In this document: positions 44,235 to 52,656 of the stretch, one piece after another
How positions within the stretch are numbered: the first letter of the stretch is position 1
Layout: each line of letters starts with the position of its first letter
NCBI GenBank assembly: GCA_910577115.1
Contig: CAJTMC010000013.1
Coordinates: forward strand, 29,940-93,939
Origin: an uncultured Lachnospiraceae bacterium
Lineage (GTDB): Bacteria > Bacillota > Clostridia > Lachnospirales > Lachnospiraceae
Reading direction: 5' to 3'
DNA length: 64,000 nucleotides
Translations under genes and position numbers: made by a program
The notes under the pieces: generated by a model
The model's database searches: none
The model's input: the letters and a program-made list of their open reading frames with translations, nothing else
Told to the model about the DNA's origin: nothing

Positions 44235-45629
44235 ATGGAAAATGAAATCTTGAATAAACCGGACTATACACGAGAACTGGTGGAACTTTTGCGCAGTGGG
44301 GGTGCGGCGGAAATAATAGCAGAAGAACTCACCAATTACCATGACAATGATATTGCGAATGCATTAGATGAGCTGTGTAGAGAAGAGCGGGTAGTGCTTT
44401 ATCATATACTTGGTGTGGAGCGTGTATCGGAAATTTTTGCATATCTTGATGACCCGCAGAAATATATTGCGGAGTTGGAACTTGAGCTGGCGGCAGACAT
44501 TATTGAGAACATGGATGCCGATGATGCGGTAGATGTTCTCGAAGAGATGGACGATGAAATGGCCAATCAGCTGATTGAATTGATTGACGAAGAGTCGAAG
44601 GAGGACATCAATCTGATCCGCTCCTATGAGGAGGATGAAATCGGAAGCCGCATGACGACTAATTTTATTGAGATTGAGCGCAGTCTCACGATCAAACAGG
44701 CGATGCGTTCCTTAATTGCGCAGGCAGAGCAAAACGATAATATTACGACGATTTTTGTCAAAGACGAAGATGAGACTTTCTATGGTGCAATTGATTTAAA
44801 GGATCTGATTGTGGCAAGGAATTATATGGATTTGGAGACACTGATTACACAGTCGTTTCCATACGTGCGTGATCATGAGCCGGTGAAGGACTGCATTGAG
44901 CAGCTTAAGGATTATGCGGAGGATTCTATTCCGGTGCTAGACGACAAAAACATATTGCTTGGCGTGATTACGGCGCAGGACGTTGTCGAGGCAGTGGATG
45001 ATGAGCTTGGTGAGGACTATGCAAGACTTGCGGGCATGAGCGGGGAGGCGGAGCTTGAGGAGACACTTGTAGAAAGTATCAAAAAGAGACTGCCTTGGCT
45101 CATTGTACTTTTGGCACTGAGTATGTGCGTTTCAACTGTCACAGGCTTGTTTGAGCCGGTGATTGCGCAGCTTGCGATTATTGTGAGCTTCCAGTCGGTG
45201 ATTCTTGGAATGTCGGGAAATGTGGGAACACAGTCTCTTGCCGTTACAATACGTCTTTTGATGGACGAAAATCTTGAAGCGACGCAAAAATTTACGATGG
45301 TTCTGAGGGAAATGCGCATCGGTTTTTCAAACGGACTGATTCTTGGGGCGCTTTCTTTTGTGTTTATAGGTATTTATCTGTGGTTTCTGCGCGGGAATAC
45401 GCCGCAATTTGCTTTTGCGATATCGCTTTGCGCAGGAACTGCGCTCTTGATGGCAATGACAATCTCAAGTATTGTCGGAACATCAGTGCCGATTTTTTTT
45501 CATAAAATACATGTTGATCCTGCGGTTGCTTCAGGTCCGTTGATCACTACGGTCAATGACTTGATAGGCGTTATCACATACTACGGTGTCGCATGGTTTT
45601 TGCTGATTAACCTGCTTCAATTGGGATAA
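44235..45629 (+). CDS. mgtE: MgtE magnesium transporter
   Basis: A 464-residue Mg2+ channel/transporter. The N-terminal helical superfamily domain (about 30-130, with acidic repeats such as ENMDADDAVDVLEEMDDE) and two CBS domains (about 135-260) form the cytosolic Mg2+ gate. Five membrane helices follow from about 285, including LGMSGNVGTQSLAV and the pore-forming Asp-containing HVDPAVASGPLITTVNDLIG. Length and domain order are normal. Expression is probably controlled by the leader upstream. Confidence 0.96.
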   Translation: MENEILNKPDYTRELVELLRSGGAAEIIAEELTNYHDNDIANALDELCREERVVLYHILGVERVSEIFAYLDDPQKYIAELELELAADIIENMDADDAVDVLEEMDDEMANQLIELIDEESKEDINLIRSYEEDEIGSRMTTNFIEIERSLTIKQAMRSLIAQAEQNDNITTIFVKDEDETFYGAIDLKDLIVARNYMDLETLITQSFPYVRDHEPVKDCIEQLKDYAEDSIPVLDDKNILLGVITAQDVVEAVDDELGEDYARLAGMSGEAELEETLVESIKKRLPWLIVLLALSMCVSTVTGLFEPVIAQLAIIVSFQSVILGMSGNVGTQSLAVTIRLLMDENLEATQKFTMVLREMRIGFSNGLILGALSFVFIGIYLWFLRGNTPQFAFAISLCAGTALLMAMTISSIVGTSVPIFFHKIHVDPAVASGPLITTVNDLIGVITYYGVAWFLLINLLQLG

Positions 45630-45782
45630 CCCAAAATATTACGCATAAAAATCCATTATATACAAATACTAGCAATACGGTAATACGAAGTGTTTGTGAA
45701 AGCAGAGCGCTTTTCCGGCATGGACTTACGTTTACTACTATAAATAACAAGAAACAACAGATTTGGAATGGAGGAAATATCG

Positions 45783-46331
45783 GTGAAAGCTACGGGAATA
45801 GTGCGTAGGATCGACGATTTAGGACGCGTGGTTATACCAAAAGAAATCAGAAGAACGTTGCGGATAAGGGAGTCGGACCCGCTGGAAATTTTTACCGACC
45901 ATGAGGGTTCGATTATTTTAAGAAAATATTCTCCGGTAGGGGAGATGGGGAGTTTTGCAAAGCAGTATGCGGAAAGCCTTTCGCAGGTGACAGGACATCT
46001 GGCGCTGATTGCAGACCGCGACCAGTTTATTGCGGCGGCAGGCGGAGGAAGCAAGCAGATACTTGGAAAATCAGTGAGTAAAGCACTTGAGGAAAAGATG
46101 AACTCACGCGAGATTGTGTGCAGCTCACGAAATGAAAAGGACTACGTTGCAGTCATGGACGATGAGGTTGAGGAGTATCAGCATGAGGTGATTATTCCGA
46201 TTATCACACAGGGGGACATTATGGGGGCGGTAGTGCTGCTGTCCACAAATGAGGAGGACAGAATGAATGAAGTGGAAATGAAGCTTGCGCAGTCTGCGGC
46301 GGGATTTTTAAGCAAACAGATGGAGCAATAG
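45783..46331 (+). CDS. spoVT: Stage V sporulation protein T
   Basis: A 182-residue regulator of forespore genes. Residues 1-52 are the AbrB-type swapped-hairpin DNA-binding domain (MKATGIVRRIDDLGRVVIPKE), and about 55-180 a GAF-like domain. GTG 45783 is the start because GGAGG lies eight bases upstream and known SpoVT proteins begin MKATGIVRRI; an in-frame ATG at 45768 overlaps the ribosome site. It is monocistronic with a strong shared terminator. Its presence supports a spore-forming host. Confidence 0.96.
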   Translation: MKATGIVRRIDDLGRVVIPKEIRRTLRIRESDPLEIFTDHEGSIILRKYSPVGEMGSFAKQYAESLSQVTGHLALIADRDQFIAAAGGGSKQILGKSVSKALEEKMNSREIVCSSRNEKDYVAVMDDEVEEYQHEVIIPIITQGDIMGAVVLLSTNEEDRMNEVEMKLAQSAAGFLSKQMEQ

Positions 46332-46342
46332 CGGAAAATATA

Positions 46343-46370
46343 AAAAAAGTGACACATGTGTCACTTTTTT
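46343..46370. terminator. Bidirectional terminator between spoVT and the GGDEF gene
   Basis: A perfect palindrome: A6 GTGACACATGTGTCAC T6. It serves both convergent genes. Confidence 0.9.
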
Positions 46371-46371
46371 A

Positions 46372-48153
46372 TTATATCAGATTTTCCCGAATAAAGACAG
46401 CGTTCATAATGCGGCACATATCAGAAAACAGCGTGAGGGCAATTTTAGGAAATGCCGAACGTCGGTCAAAAACATCTGCAGAGATCAGACCGACTGCCTC
46501 ACCTTCCCGATCGCGGATAATATACTGCATAAAGCAGGCAACACCAGTGTCGGAAAGCAGTTTGTATACCTCGGGCGTTGAGAATTCAAGCGACTGAAGG
46601 TTGCTCACCGCAAGCAGGTTATTGGTAAACAAATAGAGATATTTGAGGTTTTTAAGTACGCTGGGATCTGCCATAGGGATATCAGGTGAAAGCGTGTTTG
46701 TATAAGCAGGAGCGCCGTTGTCGCTTAAAAATATGGAAACTCTGTTAAGCGTAAGCACATGTGCAAAAAAATCAAGTACTTCCGTAACCGAATCCACGCC
46801 GTATACAATCAGATCAGTAAGCATGTTGTGAAGCGCATTGATATCCGTTTCCGAATAGAAGGTATTTGATACGTTGATAATATCATCATCGTTCTGCACA
46901 TTAAAATCGCCATGCAGCTCGGGCTTGTAGATAATATATCTGTTTTTTCCTTTTACCTTTGCGAGATAAAGAGAGCGGTCCGCAATCTTAAATAAATCAT
47001 GGTAGGTTGTAGAAAAAGGTCCGATGCCGTAGCGTGCAAGACCAATTGAACAGCTCAGCTTGCGTTCCATTTGATCCTGATACTGTATTGCGACATTTGT
47101 CTTAATACAGCGCAGTACATTTCGATATTCCAGCTCATTGTTGAGTTTTTCAAACACAATAAAGAACTCGTCGCCGCCGATGCGTCCGGCAACGCCGCTT
47201 GTTCCGACGGCATTTTTGATAACATTGGCAACTGCTTTAATCACCTTATCGCCGAACAAATGTCCGAAATTATCGTTGACACTCTTAAAATCGTCAATAT
47301 CAATAATGGAGAGCGCAATATGCTCGCGGTTTTCACTTTGCAGCGCATCCTCCGCATATTTAATAATAGACTTTTTATTTAAAAGACCGGTAAGGCTGTC
47401 AACATACGAATCTTCCAGAATCGTTGCATTTGTATCGCCTGTGGCTTCGTGAATAATCGCCCATGTTCCGATTACAACAGCGTCACCGTTTTCGTATTTT
47501 TTCGGTTTAAAGCTGACACGATACCGTTCAAGCATATTTGCGTCCGATATAATGCACCCATGAAAGGTATAGGTTTGGCTGTTCTTTGCGTTGCGCAAGG
47601 CTGCACAGAACGCTTCAAAGGTTTCCATATCCTCCTGTGCAATACGGTTTTCCGCAAGCATCTGCGTGATCCATTCCTCAAAATTCTGATCAAAAATTGT
47701 GACATTCTGCTGTTGATTTACATAGTACAAATGGAAACGCTGTGTATCATAATCATATTTAAAAATGGACTCGCCTGTCAGAGCAATATATTCCCTTGCG
47801 GTAATAATCCGTCTGTTCAGCTCATTCACGCGATTTTCAGTGTTGCTGACATTAATCAGCTTTATATCATAAGCACCGCCGCCGGGTACAAGCATGATTG
47901 TGAGGATATAACAGCACAATTTGCCGTCAAAAGTAATATGAACACACTCGTCATAAGAAAGCTCGGGTGTTTCAAGACATTTTGCGGCAGTTGCGGCAAC
48001 TTTCTTCTGCTCATCGTCAGATAACATTTTATAGATGGAATAATAACTGTCTACCCCCATTAAATTAAACATCTGCGGATTTCCATCAAGAATATTCAGT
48101 GACAGGTCAAAACGACCTGCCGCATAAGCTGTGTCAAATTTTGTGTCAATCAA
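46372..48153 (-). CDS. GGDEF-domain diguanylate cyclase
   Basis: A 593-residue cytosolic protein. An N-terminal PAS-like sensor region (about 1-240) precedes the cyclase domain (about 255-420) with DIDDFKSVNDNFGHLFGD, the active-site RIGGDEFF (about 322) and IADRSLYLAKVKGKNRY. A further GAF-like region of about 150 residues follows. The GGDEF signature is intact, so it should make c-di-GMP; an RxxD inhibitory site is not obvious. The start is TTG 48153 with AAGGAGG seven bases upstream. It may counteract the HD-GYP protein at 38.7 kb. Confidence 0.92.
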   Translation of the reverse strand: MIDTKFDTAYAAGRFDLSLNILDGNPQMFNLMGVDSYYSIYKMLSDDEQKKVAATAAKCLETPELSYDECVHITFDGKLCCYILTIMLVPGGGAYDIKLINVSNTENRVNELNRRIITAREYIALTGESIFKYDYDTQRFHLYYVNQQQNVTIFDQNFEEWITQMLAENRIAQEDMETFEAFCAALRNAKNSQTYTFHGCIISDANMLERYRVSFKPKKYENGDAVVIGTWAIIHEATGDTNATILEDSYVDSLTGLLNKKSIIKYAEDALQSENREHIALSIIDIDDFKSVNDNFGHLFGDKVIKAVANVIKNAVGTSGVAGRIGGDEFFIVFEKLNNELEYRNVLRCIKTNVAIQYQDQMERKLSCSIGLARYGIGPFSTTYHDLFKIADRSLYLAKVKGKNRYIIYKPELHGDFNVQNDDDIINVSNTFYSETDINALHNMLTDLIVYGVDSVTEVLDFFAHVLTLNRVSIFLSDNGAPAYTNTLSPDIPMADPSVLKNLKYLYLFTNNLLAVSNLQSLEFSTPEVYKLLSDTGVACFMQYIIRDREGEAVGLISADVFDRRSAFPKIALTLFSDMCRIMNAVFIRENLI

Positions 48154-48320
48154 TGGTGAACCTCCTTCTGGAAAGGGATAATAAAAATTTTACCATTTTA
48201 AGTTTATCAATTTTTCATGGAAATGTAAAGAAGATAGACAAATTTCGCAGTCAAAACATCTAAAAACCATGGCTTCTATATATACTTTGCATACAACAGC
48301 CATGGTTTTTAAGGAAATCA

Positions 48321-48962
48321 TTAAGCAATGTAGAAATACATAAAAATGAAATGGCAAATACTTCCGCCCATAACAAAGAGATGAAAAATTTCGTGGGAGC
48401 CGAAATTTTTGTGAAGCGCGTTGAAAACGGGGAGCTTCAGGGCATAGATTACACCGCCGATCGTGTAAATAATGCCGCCTGCAAGAAGCCAGCCGAAAGC
48501 AGCGTGCGGGAGCGTGCTCCAAAGGGTTCCGAATACCAAAAGGCAAAGCCAGCCCATAGCAATATAAATGATCGAAGAAACCCATTTCGGGCAGGTAATC
48601 CACAGTACATTTACAAACATTCCCGCAATGGCAATGCCCCATACAAGCGCAAGCAGAGAGTAGCCCGTGCTTCCGCCAAGCGCAATCAGGCATACGGGAG
48701 TATAAGAACCTGCAATCAGCACAAAAATCATCATATGGTCGATTTTCCGAAACACGCTGAGCACTTTTCCCGTAACGTTGACGCTGTGGTATAGCGTGCT
48801 TGCGCCATATAGTAAAATCATGCTGACTGCGAAAATTGCTACGGCTGCGGTAGTCATGCCTGTCTGGGCTTTCATAATAAGCGGTGATGCGGCGACTGCC
48901 GCCATAAGGCAGGCGATAAAGTGTGTGAGGGCGCTGCCGGGTTCACGAATTGTTAATTGCAT
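48321..48962 (-). CDS. Hemolysin III / PAQR family membrane protein
   Basis: A 213-residue integral membrane protein with seven predicted helices. Family signatures are the N-terminal HFIACLMAAVAASPL, LYGASTLYHSVN, IDHMMIFVLIAGSYTPVCL and the C-terminal HEIFHLFVMGGSICHFIFMYFYI, whose His residues bind zinc in PAQR receptors. Despite the name, haemolysis is not established; hydrolase-like membrane homeostasis roles are proposed for the family. ATG 48962 has GGAGGA seven bases upstream; the frame extends five codons further but without a ribosome site. Confidence 0.92.
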   Translation of the reverse strand: MQLTIREPGSALTHFIACLMAAVAASPLIMKAQTGMTTAAVAIFAVSMILLYGASTLYHSVNVTGKVLSVFRKIDHMMIFVLIAGSYTPVCLIALGGSTGYSLLALVWGIAIAGMFVNVLWITCPKWVSSIIYIAMGWLCLLVFGTLWSTLPHAAFGWLLAGGIIYTIGGVIYALKLPVFNALHKNFGSHEIFHLFVMGGSICHFIFMYFYIA

Positions 48963-49153
48963 CGTAATCTCCTCCATTCTTAATCAGATTGTTCTTCATT
49001 ATATTGAAATAAAATGTTTGGGTTTTCATAAACTTTATAAGTAGTATTAATTACTACATACTATTTATAATAATACTACTCCTTATAATATTCAATGTCA
49101 ATTATAAAATGCAAAAATAATCAAAAAAATTAAAAAAGAAGAGCCGCAGCTCT

Positions 49154-49420
49154 TCAATCTTCCTCAATCACTTGTACTTCAAGGTAATCGAAATCAATTG
49201 CTTCTATAAAATTATCTGATGTAAAGCGTGTTTTGCTATGTTTTTTAAAATCCGCCACCGTTGCGTCAAGCCAGATTGGTTTACCGAGGTCAAACTGATA
49301 GCAGACCTCTTCCAGTGCACGAAAAACCTTGTGCGTGCGTGTATCGTTTGTGTCATCACGGATTACAGTATCCTTCACCATACGGTTTTCTTTAAAAATT
49401 TTGGCCCATAGTCGGAACAT
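49154..49420 (-). CDS. Small conserved hypothetical protein
   Basis: An 88-residue protein starting MFRLWAKIFKENRMVKDTVI and containing FRALEEVCYQFDLGKPIWLD and a DFDYLEVQVIEED end. It has no membrane helix or Cys pair. ATG 49420 has GGGAG nine bases upstream. The family is widespread in related bacteria as a protein of unknown function, as far as I recall; nothing in the sequence gives a role. It stands alone between the PAQR gene and the alarmone synthetase. Confidence 0.75.
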   Translation of the reverse strand: MFRLWAKIFKENRMVKDTVIRDDTNDTRTHKVFRALEEVCYQFDLGKPIWLDATVADFKKHSKTRFTSDNFIEAIDFDYLEVQVIEED

Positions 49421-49632
49421 GCGGCATTTCTCCCATCTCAAATTTCACTGTACTTCAATATGCTCCTAATTCTACCACAAATACCTTTCGGATTTCAATA
49501 AAAAATGGTGTAAATCTGTCTGATAAAAGTCATAAATTCAAGAGGACATGCATATACTTTATTCTAGTGGCGTAATTTGGTGATTGCGCGCGTTTTTGCA
49601 GAAAAACGTTTTAGAATGGAGAAAAAACAGGA

Positions 49633-50268
49633 ATGGAATATCGGGGAAGTACAACATCGGATATCGACAGCTGGAAAGAAGTACAGCTTGTTTACAGCTC
49701 GGCATTAAAGGAAATAGGGACAAAGCTTGAAATCTTAAATGATGAATTCCAGCATGTACATAAGTATAATCCGATTGAGCATATCAAATCAAGGATCAAA
49801 GCTTCGGACCGCATCGTGAGAAAACTCAAAAAACATGGGTACGATTCCACAATTGAAAACATGGTGCGGTATGTCAACGACATTGCAGGTGTACGCATTA
49901 TTTGCTCGTTTACGACAGACGTGTACAGAATTGCACAGATGCTGGAGCGGCAAAGAGATTTGAATATTATTTATGTGAAGGACTACATTAAGTATCCAAA
50001 ATCCAGCGGATATAAAAGCTATCATATGATTGTGTCCGTCCCGATTTATCTTTCCGAGCGAAAGGTTGAGGCGAAGGTTGAAATACAGATTCGGACAGTT
50101 GCAATGGATTTCTGGGCAAGTCTGGAGCATAAGATTAACTATAAATTTGATGTCAATGTGCCAAATCACATTAAAGACGAACTGTTCGAGTGCGCAAAAA
50201 TGGTATCGGAGTTGGACGAGAAAATGCTGTTTTTAAACGAGGAAGTAAAGGCTTTGGAGTTGGAATAG
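49633..50268 (+). CDS. Small alarmone (p)ppGpp synthetase
   Basis: A 211-residue RelA/SpoT-type synthetase without hydrolase, TGS or ACT domains, matching RelQ/YjbM-like small alarmone synthetases. Visible motifs are KSRIKASDRIVRKLKK, DIAGVRIICSFTTDV, YIKYPKSSGYKSYHMIV (acceptor site) and VEIQIRTVAMDFWASLEHK (catalytic Glu and His). It would make (p)ppGpp or pGpp from GTP/GDP and ATP under envelope or nutrient stress. Confidence 0.92.
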   Translation: MEYRGSTTSDIDSWKEVQLVYSSALKEIGTKLEILNDEFQHVHKYNPIEHIKSRIKASDRIVRKLKKHGYDSTIENMVRYVNDIAGVRIICSFTTDVYRIAQMLERQRDLNIIYVKDYIKYPKSSGYKSYHMIVSVPIYLSERKVEAKVEIQIRTVAMDFWASLEHKINYKFDVNVPNHIKDELFECAKMVSELDEKMLFLNEEVKALELE

Positions 50269-50285
50269 GCCCCAAAATGAGGAGT

Positions 50286-50318
50286 GCCCCGACAATTCCT
50301 TGCGGAATATATCGGGGC
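50286..50318 (+). terminator. Terminator after the alarmone synthetase gene
   Basis: GCCCCGA and TCGGGGC form a stem with an inner ATTCC/GGAAT pairing. The T run is poor. Confidence 0.55.
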
Positions 50319-50438
50319 TATTATGAAAAAATTTATCTATGTGTTATGAAAATAATTGCTACACTGTTGTTTGCTATGTACAAATAATAGCATTGCAATA
50401 TGAATAAAATATGAACAAAATGTAATAAGTTTGTAAAT

Positions 50439-50487
50439 ATGCATACTATTGTCGTACAATAATGCTAAAAAATATACAGTATGCATA
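50439..50487. repeat. Perfect 10-bp inverted repeat with nested hairpin
   Basis: TATGCATACT at 50439-50448 and AGTATGCATA at 50478-50487 are perfect complements. The 29-base loop starts with ATTGTCGTACAAT, a second small hairpin. The 311-base gap 50269-50579 holds this element, the terminator before it and the promoter after it, and no gene. Confidence 0.6.
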
Positions 50488-50502
50488 AAACCCCCCATAA
50501 AG

Positions 50503-50537
50503 TGACAGTTGTCATTCGATAAAATTAATGATAAGAT
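50503..50537 (+). promoter_or_regulatory. Promoter with dyad over the -35 box
   Basis: TTGTCA at 50509-50514, 17 bases, TAAGAT at 50532-50537. The inverted repeat TGACA-GT-TGTCA (50503-50514) covers the -35 box and could be an operator. Confidence 0.55.
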
Positions 50538-50579
50538 ATAGATACACAGGATTGATTAGAAAGGCAAGGTACTGTTCTT

Positions 50580-51236
50580 ATGGACAATTTTATGGATAAA
50601 TTGGCACAGAAATTCAATGCGCAGGAGTTAATCAAGGCGAATTCGCAGGCAGAGGCAGAGGAAATGAAAAAGTTGCAGCTGCAGGTGGCGGAGTACGAAA
50701 GAATCCTGCAGGAAATCAGGCGTCTTAATTATAAAAACACAGAGCTTTCGGAACAGCTTAGCACGATGATTTGCGAAAATACCGATAAAATTCAAGCAAT
50801 GAAGGAAGATGAGCGTAAGTTCATGGCGACGCTGCGCGATATTACGGACGAGCAGACCAGAAACAGGGAAGCAGACATGGAGCGCAGAGAGCTTGAACGC
50901 ATTGAGAAGGAGAAGGGCGCCACTTCCGAGCTGGAAGCGCTCACAACGCTTTTAGAGGAAAAATTCCAGCAGGCAGATGATTTTGTGCATAAGGAAAATG
51001 TAAAGGTATACAGAAACGTACAGGCAGCGATGACGGAGGAGCTGCGTAAATATACGGAGAGCGGGAAATCGGGCGATGCGGATGTCAAGAATGCGGTGGA
51101 GTCGTTGGAGCGCGGGCTTGACAGGCGGATTGCAAAGAAGCTGAATGCGGTTATGGCAGTAAGTGTGCTGTCAATGCTTGCATCGTTTGCGGCGGTCGCT
51201 TTGTACGTACTGATGGCAGTAGGAATGATTAAATAG
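50580..51236 (+). CDS. Membrane-anchored coiled-coil protein, unknown
   Basis: A 218-residue protein. Residues 20-180 are long charged helices of coiled-coil type, rich in Glu, Lys and Gln, with no Cys-based motif. The last 30 residues (VMAVSVLSMLASFAAVALYVL) form a single membrane helix, so the coiled coil probably faces the cytoplasm from a tail anchor. I do not recognise the family; the shape resembles cell-envelope scaffolds. It lies 18 bases before a flavin reductase gene and may share its transcript. Confidence 0.7.
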   Translation: MDNFMDKLAQKFNAQELIKANSQAEAEEMKKLQLQVAEYERILQEIRRLNYKNTELSEQLSTMICENTDKIQAMKEDERKFMATLRDITDEQTRNREADMERRELERIEKEKGATSELEALTTLLEEKFQQADDFVHKENVKVYRNVQAAMTEELRKYTESGKSGDADVKNAVESLERGLDRRIAKKLNAVMAVSVLSMLASFAAVALYVLMAVGMIK

Positions 51237-51254
51237 GAGAGATTGTGAAACGGT

Positions 51255-51821
51255 ATGGCGAAGATTTCATTTAAGCCCGGAAATATGCTTTATCCGCTGC
51301 CCGCAGTTTTGGTAAGTGTGGCAGACAGAAAGGGGAATACCAATATTATTACGGTGGCGTGGGCAGGAACCATTTGCACCAATCCGCCGATGCTGGGGAT
51401 TTCCGTAAGACCAAACCGGTTTTCGCATCACATGATAGAGGAAACGGGAGAATTTGTTGTCAATCTCACGACAAGAGAACTGGTGTACGCCACAGATTAC
51501 TGCGGTGTCAAAAGCGGCAAAGATGTGGACAAGTGGCAGGAAATGAAGCTTACGCCTGCTGCGTCGGACGTGGTGAAAGCGCCCTGTATCAAGGAAAGCC
51601 CTGTCAACATTGAGTGCAGGGTGACAGAGATAAAACGATTAGGCTCGCATGACCTGTTTCTTGCCGAAGTGGCAGCAGTTCATGTGGATGACGCTTATAT
51701 GGACAAGAACGGCGCGTTTCATCTTTCACAGGCAGCTCCGATTGTTTACTGTCATGGAGAATATTTTGCTTTGGGCGAAAAACTAGGGAAATTTGGGTAC
51801 AGTGTCCAAAAAAGGACTTGA
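51255..51821 (+). CDS. Flavin reductase family protein (FMN-binding split barrel)
   Basis: A 188-residue protein of the DIM6/NTAB flavin reductase family. Typical segments are NMLYPLPAVLVSVAD, NIITVAWAGTICTNPPMLGISVRP and NRFSHHMIEETGEFVVNL, then LFLAEVAAVHVDD and APIVYCHGEYFALGE. It would bind FMN and reduce it with NAD(P)H or serve as an electron carrier partner. Its own partner enzyme is not evident nearby. A promoter for the next gene begins inside its last codons. Confidence 0.88.
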   Translation: MAKISFKPGNMLYPLPAVLVSVADRKGNTNIITVAWAGTICTNPPMLGISVRPNRFSHHMIEETGEFVVNLTTRELVYATDYCGVKSGKDVDKWQEMKLTPAASDVVKAPCIKESPVNIECRVTEIKRLGSHDLFLAEVAAVHVDDAYMDKNGAFHLSQAAPIVYCHGEYFALGEKLGKFGYSVQKRT

Positions 51822-51846
51822 CGGAACCGGAAAAAGTCATTATAGT
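51818..51846 (+). promoter_or_regulatory. Promoter for the XRE-cupin regulator
   Basis: TTGACG at 51818-51823, 17-base spacer, TATAGT at 51841-51846. A hairpin with T5 (near 51901-51925, CCC GCTGA GGG) lies in the leader before the start codon. Confidence 0.6.
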
Positions 51847-51976
51847 AAGAATAGAAGACTGGAAATTTAAAGAAATTATTTGTTACAAAGGCGTAGCATC
51901 GAAATATCCCGCTGAGGGTATTTTTGGTGCTATTTTTGTTTCGGTACATTTTTTATGCAGAATAGCAGGGATAATT

Positions 51977-52540
51977 ATGAGCCAATTAGATAAGAATATT
52001 GCAGAAAATTTAAAGAGAATCAGGAAATCCAGAAATATGAGCCTCGATATGCTTGCGGAGAAGACGGGTGTGAGCAAGAGTATGCTCGGACAGATTGAAC
52101 GGGGAGAGTCAAACCCTACGGTAGCGACAATTGCGAAAATTGTGGACGGTCTTAAGGTACCGTTCGAGGATTTGATTTATCAAAAAACGGAGCCGGTTGT
52201 GATTGTAGATAATGACAAGCTGCCTGTGTATAAGGCACAGGACGGAGCATATCAGGTTCGCGCAATTTTTCCGTATGACAGACACCGGAATTTTGAGTTG
52301 TATGAGGCAAGAATCGAATCAGGCGAGGACTGTGCGTGTTTTGTAAGGGACGACGGAGTCTGCGAATACATTATGGTAGTGCAGGGCGTGCTTACGCTTG
52401 AAACGGAGGAAGGAACGTACGAAGTGGCAGCGAATCATGCGGTCAGGCTGGACGCGCTGAAGCGTCACAGCTACCGCAACAGAGGCACACAGAGGCTTAT
52501 TCTCAACATATTTGTTTCCTATGAGGCACTGGTGTATTAA
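51977..52540 (+). CDS. XRE family regulator with cupin domain
   Basis: A 187-residue transcription factor. Residues 8-62 are an HTH of the XRE type (IAENLKRIRKSRNMSLDML, GVSKSMLGQIERGESNPT), and about 75-185 a double-stranded beta-helix cupin (ESGEDCACFVRDDGVCEYIM, GTYEVAANHAVRLDA, HSYRNRG). This architecture is common in regulators of amino acid, polyamine or antibiotic genes. ATG 51977 is used because the HTH would otherwise have a long unrelated extension over the promoter. Confidence 0.9.
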   Translation: MSQLDKNIAENLKRIRKSRNMSLDMLAEKTGVSKSMLGQIERGESNPTVATIAKIVDGLKVPFEDLIYQKTEPVVIVDNDKLPVYKAQDGAYQVRAIFPYDRHRNFELYEARIESGEDCACFVRDDGVCEYIMVVQGVLTLETEEGTYEVAANHAVRLDALKRHSYRNRGTQRLILNIFVSYEALVY

Positions 52541-52557
52541 AAGCACCAGTTTTTTTA
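52528..52557 (+). terminator. Terminator overlapping the XRE gene stop
   Basis: ACTGGTG at 52528-52534 pairs with CACCAGT at 52544-52550, followed by T7. The left arm is inside the last codons. Confidence 0.85.
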
Positions 52558-52560
52558 GTC

Positions 52561-52589
52561 TTTACATTATTGAAAAAGACTGTTAAGAT
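52561..52589 (+). promoter_or_regulatory. Promoter for the M23 peptidase gene
   Basis: TTTACA at 52561-52566, 17-base spacer, TAAGAT at 52584-52589. Confidence 0.5.
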
Positions 52590-52656
52590 GTGTTTATGGG
52601 TTTTAATTAGAATTGTTATTTCGCATCAGTATGAAAATCGGAGAAATGTTATACAT

